This document shows positions 35,797 through 41,491 of a DNA stretch of 41,491 nucleotides, in pieces (within the stretch, counting starts at the first letter, position 1; every line of letters begins with the position of its first letter). Both the position numbers and the translations under genes were made by a program. The notes below the pieces were generated by a model. It saw only the letters and a program-made list of their open reading frames with translations, was not told the origin of the DNA and did no database searches. Origin of the DNA: Actinomycetes bacterium (GTDB lineage Bacteria > Actinomycetota > Acidimicrobiia > Acidimicrobiales > Bog-793). The DNA is taken from NCBI GenBank assembly GCA_021829645.1, contig JAKBPI010000023.1, positions 1 to 41,491 on the forward strand, written 5' to 3'.

Positions 35797-38295
35797 CTAC
35801 TTTCCTGCCAGCACGATATTGATAAGCTTCGGCGCTAGGTTGACGGTTTTTACTATCCGACTGCCTCCGAGAGCTTCTTGTACTTTGGGCGTTCCCAAAG
35901 CCATTTGTTCTGCCACAACGGTATCTATGTCGGCAGGAACCTCAATTTTCTCCCGCAGTTTACCGTTGATCTGGATCACCATTGTGATCATCTCGTCAAG
36001 TAAAAATCCAGGATCTGCTTTGGGCCAAGGTTGGGTATGCAACAAAGCGCCTTCACCTTTTCTGTTCTCCCAAGCCTCCGCGCTGAGGTGTGGGGCCAAA
36101 GGAGCTAAAAGCAAAAGTAAAGTATCCGTGGCTTTTTCGATAACGTGAGGATCAGCTCCGGATCGTCTTGCTGCGTTGATCTCGTTGGTGAGCGTCATGC
36201 AAGAAGAAACGGCGGTATTGAAAGCATATTTTTCCAAGTCATCAGTGACAGAGGCAATGGCTTTGTTGAGGGCTTTTTCCAACATATGCGTGGAAGCTTG
36301 ATCTGTATCGGTCACATCGTTTTCAAGCTCTTGGCTACCATCTTTTTCTGTGGCAAGTCTCCACACTTTGCGCAGGTAGCGGGAGCACCCTTCGATAATT
36401 TCATCGGTTTGCTCGCTCCAGTCCACATCGTCTTGCGGAGGACCAAAAAACAGGTGCGCCAAGCGAAGGGCGTCTGCTCCTACCGTATTGAAATATACGT
36501 CGGGAGATATGACGTTGCCTTTTGATTTGGACATGGCTTTTCCGCCTAATCTGATCATTCCTTGGGTAAAAAGCTTGGCAAAAGGCTCCCTTATTTCTTT
36601 TGGTGCCAATCCGACATCTCCGAGAGCTTTCATGAAAAATCTTGCGTATAGTAAATGTAAAATGGCGTGGGTAATGCCGCCTATATATTGATCGACGGGC
36701 ATAAAGCGGCTGGCTGCCTCTTGATCTATCGGTGCGTTGTCGTAAAAAGGATTGCAGAAGCGCAGATAATACCAAGAAGAGTCCACAAAAGTGTCCATGG
36801 TGTCACTTTCTCGTGTGGCGGGTCCTTGGCATTTCGGACAAGTTGTGTTGAGGAACCCCTGATGTGATTTCAGAGGAGATTCGCCAGTTGGCAAAAATTC
36901 TACGTCATCTGGAAGAAGTATGGGAAGTTCTTCGTCCGGTACGGGGAGAGCCCCATCTTTTTCACAGTAGACAACCGGAATCGGACAACCCCAATACCTC
37001 TGTCTGCTGATCAACCAATCTCTCAGTCTATATTGAGTACTTTTTGTGCCTATGCCTTCTTGTGTCAGCCACTCGGCAGCTTGTTCTTTTGCCTCCTCTA
37101 CACTCAGACCGTTGAGAAAACCACTGTTTATTTTGATACCTGGTCCGGGATAAGGGGTTTCGTCATGTCCTTCTGGCGGCTCGGTTGTTCTGAGAATGGG
37201 TAGGCTATAAGCTTTGGCGAATTCGAAGTCCCTTTCGTCCTCCCCCGGTACTGCCATAATAGCTCCGGTTCCGTAACCCATGAGGACGTAATCCGCTATA
37301 TAAATGGGTACACGCTGCGAATTGAAAGGATTGATGGCATAACTTCCCGTGAAAGCCCCCCTCTTGGCGGTATCTCCCTCACTGGAGAGCCTCTCGATTT
37401 CGTTGGATTTTGCCACTTTATCGAGCAGTTCGTCCACCTCTTTTTGCTGTTCGACAGAGGTTATCTTTTTTACTAAAGGATGCTCTGGGGCCAAGACTAC
37501 GTATGTCATGCCGAATGCGGTGTCAGGACGTGTGGTATATACCTCAATGGTTTCCTTTTCGACGTTCTCTTCACTTTGGACTACTTTTAATTGGAAAGTA
37601 GCTCCTTTGGATTTACCAATCCAATTACGTTGCATAATTTTGACCCGTTCCGGCCAATCTAGGCCGTCTAAGTCTTCAAGCAGTTCTTCGGCATATTTGG
37701 TGATTCTGAAAAACCACTGGTTGAGTTGTCGCCTTTCGACTTTGTCGCCCGATCTCTCGCAAGTTCCGTCCCCCATAACCTGTTCGTTGGCCAGTACTGT
37801 TTTACATCCAGGGCACCAGTTGACGGGGGCTTCTGCTTTATAGGCAAGGTCGTTTTGTAAGAATCTCGTAAAGATCATTTGGTTGAATTTTATGTACTCG
37901 GGGTCATGACTCTTTATTTCCCTTGTCCAGTCGTAAGCGGCTCCGAGCCTTTGTACACTGGCTTTCAATTCCCGAATTCTTGCTTCTGTGCCATCTTTTG
38001 GACGAGCACCGCCTTTTATGGCTGCGTTTTCTGCGGGTAGACCGAATGAGTCAAATCCGAAAGGAGTCAAAACAGCATAACCACACATCCTGCGGTATCT
38101 TACCAGTACATCACCCAAAGTGTAGTTTCTGACATGACCTTGGTGAGCGGGACCACTGGGGTATGGATACATACACAGAACGTAATATGGCGGTCTTTTG
38201 TCGTCTGGGTCAATTTCATAAATACCAAGTTCTTGCCAGCGCTTTTGCCACAGAGGTTCGATTTTTGCGAAATCGTAGTTTGAGTCATTTGCCAT
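35797..38295 (-). CDS. leuS: Leucyl-tRNA synthetase
   Basis: Charges tRNA-Leu. The 832 residues are full length for a bacterial LeuRS. The class I HIGH-like site reads [19 protein letters not shown] (His51 to His54), zinc-type cysteines occur in [14 protein letters not shown] and [16 protein letters not shown], and the KMSKS-like site is AMSKSKGN (about 586-593). The editing domain (about 220-400) includes [20 protein letters not shown] and the DERDFEF segment. The C-terminal anticodon region includes [13 protein letters not shown]. The start is ATG. The gene is divergent from the tRNA-Ala gene. Confidence 0.97.
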   Translation of the reverse strand: MANDSNYDFAKIEPLWQKRWQELGIYEIDPDDKRPPYYVLCMYPYPSGPAHQGHVRNYTLGDVLVRYRRMCGYAVLTPFGFDSFGLPAENAAIKGGARPKDGTEARIRELKASVQRLGAAYDWTREIKSHDPEYIKFNQMIFTRFLQNDLAYKAEAPVNWCPGCKTVLANEQVMGDGTCERSGDKVERRQLNQWFFRITKYAEELLEDLDGLDWPERVKIMQRNWIGKSKGATFQLKVVQSEENVEKETIEVYTTRPDTAFGMTYVVLAPEHPLVKKITSVEQQKEVDELLDKVAKSNEIERLSSEGDTAKRGAFTGSYAINPFNSQRVPIYIADYVLMGYGTGAIMAVPGEDERDFEFAKAYSLPILRTTEPPEGHDETPYPGPGIKINSGFLNGLSVEEAKEQAAEWLTQEGIGTKSTQYRLRDWLISRQRYWGCPIPVVYCEKDGALPVPDEELPILLPDDVEFLPTGESPLKSHQGFLNTTCPKCQGPATRESDTMDTFVDSSWYYLRFCNPFYDNAPIDQEAASRFMPVDQYIGGITHAILHLLYARFFMKALGDVGLAPKEIREPFAKLFTQGMIRLGGKAMSKSKGNVISPDVYFNTVGADALRLAHLFFGPPQDDVDWSEQTDEIIEGCSRYLRKVWRLATEKDGSQELENDVTDTDQASTHMLEKALNKAIASVTDDLEKYAFNTAVSSCMTLTNEINAARRSGADPHVIEKATDTLLLLLAPLAPHLSAEAWENRKGEGALLHTQPWPKADPGFLLDEMITMVIQINGKLREKIEVPADIDTVVAEQMALGTPKVQEALGGSRIVKTVNLAPKLINIVLAGK

Positions 38296-38366
38296 AGTTA
38301 TACAGGTTACTTTTTTTAAAACAGGATTAAGTGCAGAATAACTATTTATGTCAGATAAAAGCTTGG

Positions 38367-38372
38367 TATGAT
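38367..38372 (+). promoter_or_regulatory. Candidate -10 box of the tRNA-Ala gene
   Basis: TATGAT lies 11 bp before the first base of the mature tRNA. A weak -35 (TTTATG at 38345-38350) sits 16 bp upstream. Support is by position mainly. Confidence 0.45.
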
Positions 38373-38383
38373 GAAATAGTCCT

Positions 38384-38456
38384 GGGGGTGTAGCTCAGCT
38401 GGAAGAGCACTTGACTGGCAGTCAAGAGGTCGTGGGTTCGAGCCCCATCACCTCCA
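38384..38456 (+). tRNA. tRNA-Ala (anticodon GGC)
   Basis: A 73-nt tRNA. The acceptor arm GGGGGTG pairs with CACCTCC and includes the G3:U70 wobble that is the alanine identity element. The D stem is GCTC/GAGC. The anticodon stem CTTGA/TCAAG holds the loop CTGGCAG with anticodon GGC at 38417-38419. The T arm is GTGGG-TTCGAGC-CCCAT. The discriminator is A, and the CCA end is not encoded. It reads GCC and GCU codons. Confidence 0.97.
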
Positions 38457-38529
38457 CTGGATTATCAGTGTGTCAAACTTCAGACAATTGGCTAAATCTT
38501 TTCATGAATAATAAGGTCATAAGTAGATT

Positions 38530-39678
38530 TTAGCTCGGATTAGATTGTGTCTGGTCATCATCGCCGTCGCTTGCGGAGGTATTCTGATTTTTTTCAATTT
38601 GGTTATCCGTGTAAGGTAAATCCTGTATATGTGGGAGGTATCCAAAATCTGTTCTGCTACTTGGGTCTGGGATGGACTGTTCTTGCGGATTGACGCCAAA
38701 ACCACTTTGACTAAAAAAATCGGGTAGTACGTCAGGGTCAGTCTCTGGTGGTTGATAAGTATTTGTGGTTTGATATGCCGAAGAATAACTTGCTCCATAA
38801 GGGGGAATGGGGGAGTTGTTGGATAAGGATGATGACCCTTGACCATTTAAATCGACAGCCATCCCTATGGCGCTGGCCAGCTGTTCATGAGATATACCCT
38901 CTTTTTGTATTCGCAAATCAATATAAAATACAAATGCGAGACAGCACTCGAGGGGTGTCAATAAAAAAGCTATGAGAGTTATCAATAGCATTTCTACTAC
39001 AACTGAGATATCACTTTGCAAAGTTAGAAGCGTAATTGTTGTGCTTATGATGCCTATGGGTATGATCATCATTAAGAGCGCTATAAATAGACGCCCTTTG
39101 TTGTGTGTCGTTAGTTGTCTTGACCTACGGAAAAAATCCCAAAACCGATATTGATTTTCTAAAGCTATTATGGTTATTACCAGATATGTGGTTAAGCACC
39201 AAATTATACCTGGCACAATAAGCAGGATGCTTCCAATGAAAAGACCTATCATGATCAGTGGTGCAGCCAGAAAAGTCTTCGCTAATTTGTTGCTCGAAAC
39301 GCGTAAAGTAGACCTATCTGTGGGGACATATCCAAAGTATGTTGCTGCAATGCTTTTTGGCACCAGTACTCCTGTAAAGAATTTGGCGAATATGGATAGC
39401 AACAAATATAGATCTAACAATCCCATATCGGTGAATCTTTTAGAAGTGTATATCGTATTCGTACTGGTATTTATAAGTGTTACTTGAATAACATGTGAGT
39501 TCCTTGTGAGTAACAAAGTAAGCAGAAAAAGGACTACGTAGATGGGTAAAATAATGAGAAGCCATTTAAAATACCCTCTTTTTGTTAGTAAAAAGGTCTG
39601 TCGCCATATTGTGGATAAGCGAGTAACTGATGCTGATACTTTAGTTAGTCCCCATTGGTTATCGGTCATAGGAGGCAT
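38530..39678 (-). CDS. Membrane protein resembling GPDPase membrane-domain proteins
   Basis: A 382-residue membrane protein with about six hydrophobic segments in the first 260 residues. The IGSILLIVPGIIWCLTTYLV segment and the closing FYIDLRIQKEGISHEQLA match the pattern of actinobacterial proteins annotated as glycerophosphoryl diester phosphodiesterase membrane domain (PF10110-like), which have no catalytic domain. The function of these is unknown. A Ser/Pro/Asn/Gln-rich hydrophilic tail of about 110 residues follows, probably cytoplasmic. It starts at ATG 39678, with MTDNQWGL at residue 4 an alternative. It is convergent with the tRNA-Ala gene and has no operon partner. Confidence 0.83.
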   Translation of the reverse strand: MPPMTDNQWGLTKVSASVTRLSTIWRQTFLLTKRGYFKWLLIILPIYVVLFLLTLLLTRNSHVIQVTLINTSTNTIYTSKRFTDMGLLDLYLLLSIFAKFFTGVLVPKSIAATYFGYVPTDRSTLRVSSNKLAKTFLAAPLIMIGLFIGSILLIVPGIIWCLTTYLVITIIALENQYRFWDFFRRSRQLTTHNKGRLFIALLMMIIPIGIISTTITLLTLQSDISVVVEMLLITLIAFLLTPLECCLAFVFYIDLRIQKEGISHEQLASAIGMAVDLNGQGSSSLSNNSPIPPYGASYSSAYQTTNTYQPPETDPDVLPDFFSQSGFGVNPQEQSIPDPSSRTDFGYLPHIQDLPYTDNQIEKNQNTSASDGDDDQTQSNPS

Positions 39679-39768
39679 GATAGCAAATCATAGAGACAAT
39701 TGTGTGTAAATAGCATATCTATTGGTAAATTCTAGACATTGTCTCTTGCTGACTAGTTAATCTAGCTT

Positions 39769-39788
39769 GTCAATAATTATCAATTGAC
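39769..39788. promoter_or_regulatory. Dyad upstream of the membrane protein gene
   Basis: GTCAAT (39769-39774), eight bases, ATTGAC (39783-39788). It lies about 90 bp upstream of the minus-strand start at 39678, where an operator could sit. The half-sites resemble the TTGAC half-site of the 11802 box but point outward. Confidence 0.3.
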
Positions 39789-39959
39789 CCACATCTTCCC
39801 CCTATGTCAGTAGCTTTGGTTGGAATAATGATTTTCTAGTGCTTAAAATAAAAGTCGTAGGCTTTATAGCATCTCGTATTATAAAAGCTTTCCTACGTTC
39901 CGGAATATCTCAACCTTTTTTTGACAGTTTTGTAAATTAATTACTGAGTAACACTTCCG

Positions 39960-41040
39960 GAGATTGGACTCTAAGGGGTTTGTTGATCCATACAGGCTTG
40001 GTGTTGTAACCAGTGGCTTACCATTTTGAAATCGTTTGAGATGTGTTCTAAAGGCATCCTAAGAACGCCTTGGCAAAAGTAATGATCTCTGGCTGTGTCT
40101 GTATGAAAGCTTAGGCGTAAAGAGCACAAGACCGGAGTGACAGTGCTCGTAGTATGAGAAGAACGTGTTGAACCAGATACGTGCCTCTTCAATGATCCGG
40201 GATAGCTAGAAACATACTTTGTGGTCTTAGAAAGTGCTTCCGAATAGGGTTGTCGTTCGATATCTGTGGTCCGGACCTACTTTTTGTAATACCGGCAATA
40301 GATAGAACTTCTTCATTGCATCAGATCTCATCCGGGGACCGTTGTCTAGTGCACTGTCAAAGCCCCTGGTTTTGGCAGGTCTTTTCAAAGAGTTCTCGTG
40401 TCAGGTCTTTATCTTCAACGACTTCCAGACACCACCCAGACATAAAGCGGCTGCAGAGGTCGATAATCACATATAGATAGAAGAAGCTCTTATTTGTGGT
40501 GGTACTCTTTTGGGACTAGCCGGTAGTAAGCCAAAGACCTTGAAACTCCCAATGGTTCCGCTGCTTTTGTGATTGGGATCGTCGGAGAGAGTTCTCTTAT
40601 GGGATCTCTTATTACCCCATTCATGGCTGAGGTAGCGACAAGTTTTCTAGAAGTGCTGATACTTTTTTAGACCTCAATAACGGTATTTACTCGCATAAGT
40701 TCATGCTTATAGTTGACCCACACGAGCCTTTAGTGTGTATTTTCACGTACAACCGGGTAATAGGCTTTCTCCAAGTCTTGGTGATTCACCCGCTCTAAGG
40801 AGATGAGTTAATACGCTTCTCCTTAGATCCTCCGCGTGACCCATCTTCTGTTAGGATTCATAGTAAGCCACAGCTCGACGTTGAAAGTCCTAGGAAACTC
40901 GGCTTCCTTCCCGGCTCTAGTAGTGGTATTTCTGGTTCGAGTCCGATGTCATGGTTATTTCGTTGTTGTCTGTCTTTATTGTCCCTGTCCTTTATCCCCT
41001 CACTGCTCTGATATTTCTAGTGGAGAACTGCCCTAATCAA
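39960..41040 (-). pseudogene. Decayed IS3-family transposase
   Basis: The minus strand encodes pieces of an IS3-type integrase spread over several frames with stop codons. At about 40370-40500 it reads YLYVIIDLCSRFMSGW and then RELFEKTCQNQG. Near 40250 it reads SNDNP, and after a one-base shift PYSEALSKTTKY, preserving the position of the DDE glutamate. At about 40060-40185 it reads ARIWFNTFFSYYEHCHSG, then LVLFTPKLSYRHSQ. The SDRG aspartate region is frame-broken. Upstream (40560-41040) the orfA and N-terminal orfB parts are too decayed to read. The ends are uncertain, and the inverted repeats could not be identified. It is not functional. Confidence 0.8.
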
Positions 41041-41061
41041 GGTTGACAGGGGGGACCTTTA

Positions 41062-41117
41062 TTCACAAAATCAAAAAAGTATCCCATTTGTTGTGAACAC
41101 ATAACTACCTGTTGTGA
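41062..41117 (+). promoter_or_regulatory. Repeated TGTTGTGA boxes upstream of the last gene
   Basis: TGTTGTGA occurs at 41089-41096 and 41110-41117, exactly 21 bp apart, about two helical turns. A related inverted element, TTCACAA, is at 41062-41068. Each direct box is followed within a few bases by AT-rich sequence with ATAAC. The spacing suggests binding on one face of the DNA. The gene start is at 41177. Confidence 0.4.
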
Positions 41118-41176
41118 TAACTTAAAAGTTGATAGCACTTACCTAATCAATCTTTTATCCAAAAAGATAATAAATA

Positions 41177-41491
41177 ATGAATACAGCATTCAACTATAAA
41201 TTACTAAAGAATAAAAAGTTGACACCTGTTATAGCTATAATAGGTGTCTTCATTGTTTTAATCAGCACCATTATTACCCTAAGTCCATTATCTGCTTTTG
41301 CTACCGTAAAACCTTTATCTAAGACAGCTACTCATCATAAAAGTAAAACTGCTCAAGTAGCTACTGATAAAGGTTACTTTGAGGTAAGTTCAAACGGTAA
41401 AGTCTTTGCATTCGGTAATGCTCATTTATACGGATCAACTGTTACAAGACATCTAAAAGCAAACATTGTAGGGTTTTCACCTACTTCAAAT
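41177..41491 (+). CDS. Secreted protein with acidimicrobial-type repeat motif, truncated by window end
   Basis: Open from ATG 41177 to the last base (105 codons seen). Residues 1-50 are a signal peptide: a basic start, a hydrophobic core (TPVIAIIGVFIVLISTIITL) and a likely cleavage after SAFA. A Thr/Lys/His-rich linker follows, then GYFEVSSNGKVFAFGNAHLYGS. This pattern, repeated in tandem in many secreted acidimicrobial proteins, suggests a beta-rich extracellular domain of unknown role. The gene is more AT-rich than the housekeeping genes and sits next to a decayed IS element, which may mean a different origin. An almost perfect 28-bp palindrome lies in the signal peptide region. Confidence 0.85.
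   Translation, partial: MNTAFNYKLLKNKKLTPVIAIIGVFIVLISTIITLSPLSAFATVKPLSKTATHHKSKTAQVATDKGYFEVSSNGKVFAFGNAHLYGSTVTRHLKANIVGFSPTSN
41221..41248 (+). repeat. 28-bp near-perfect palindrome inside the signal peptide codons
   Basis: The arms GACACCT (41221-41227) and AGGTGTC (41242-41248) enclose a G/T position and the self-complementary TTATAGCTATAA (41229-41240). The only imperfection is a G-U type pair. In RNA this is a 12-bp stem with an AGCU loop. Confidence 0.75.

Noticed and set aside
38133-38145. The LeuRS HIGH motif reading HQGH, considered as an active-site change
   Set aside because: The two histidines and the glycine are kept, and the second position of this motif varies in leucyl-tRNA synthetases.

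Overview
The window looks like chromosome from an uncultured or little-studied actinobacterium, probably close to Acidimicrobiia. Three things point there: the actinobacterial order dapA - rnj - ftsK, the actinobacterial HhH-GPD protein and PAC2 protein, and a truncated secreted protein at the right end with the 'GYFEV..NGKVFAFG.A.LYGST' pattern common in acidimicrobial secreted proteins. Base composition is moderate and somewhat AT-leaning. Several genes start with TTG or GTG. The assignment is inference from gene content, not from a phylogenetic marker.

Layout. 1-1012: the tail of an IS3-type transposase, then degenerate sequence. 1013-11725: a cell wall, lysine/threonine and RNA/DNA maintenance block: dapB (minus), then dapA, rnj, a GT-C-like membrane protein, ftsK, a D-Ala-D-Ala carboxypeptidase and thrB, all on plus and mostly overlapping or closely spaced. 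11802-13221: an FmdE-domain protein and a TSUP transporter, preceded by an FNR-like palindrome that overlaps the ribosome binding site. 13326-14159: a methyltransferase. 14170-17900 (minus): two tandem large membrane proteins whose first halves are identical over 801 bp of DNA while their second halves have diverged. 18224-20886 (minus): sufC-sufS-sufU without sufB or sufD. 21354-22524: an HhH-GPD DNA repair-like protein and RNase HI. 22613-25451: the sulfate activation genes cysD, cysN and cysC. 25613-30718: lipoyl metabolism, with lpd, a 2-oxoacid dehydrogenase E2, and a LipB-LipA fusion; lpd has a long leader hairpin. 31459-33081: PAC2 and HAD phosphatase genes. 33155-38295 (minus): a GH94 cellobiose phosphorylase-like enzyme and leuS. 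38384-38456: tRNA-Ala(GGC). 38530-39678 (minus): a membrane protein. 39679-41170: a decayed IS3-family element and a possible regulatory region. 41177-end: an AT-rich secreted protein, cut by the window.

How the parts fit. DapA/DapB make the meso-DAP/lysine precursor, which feeds peptidoglycan; DacA-like trims it and FtsK works at the septum. ThrB belongs to the same aspartate family. CysDNC make APS/PAPS, and SufCSU handle sulfur for Fe-S clusters. LipB-LipA inserts octanoyl and then sulfur into the lipoyl domain of the E2, which Lpd re-oxidises, so the sulfur, Fe-S and lipoate genes form a loose functional theme.

Most notable points: the mosaic tandem membrane genes with a sharply bounded perfect repeat; an E2 catalytic domain whose HxxxDG active-site motif reads AxxxDT; the LipB-LipA fusion; the leader hairpin before lpd; and the FNR-like palindrome at fmdE. 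I saw no CRISPR array, no intact mobile element and no defence system.
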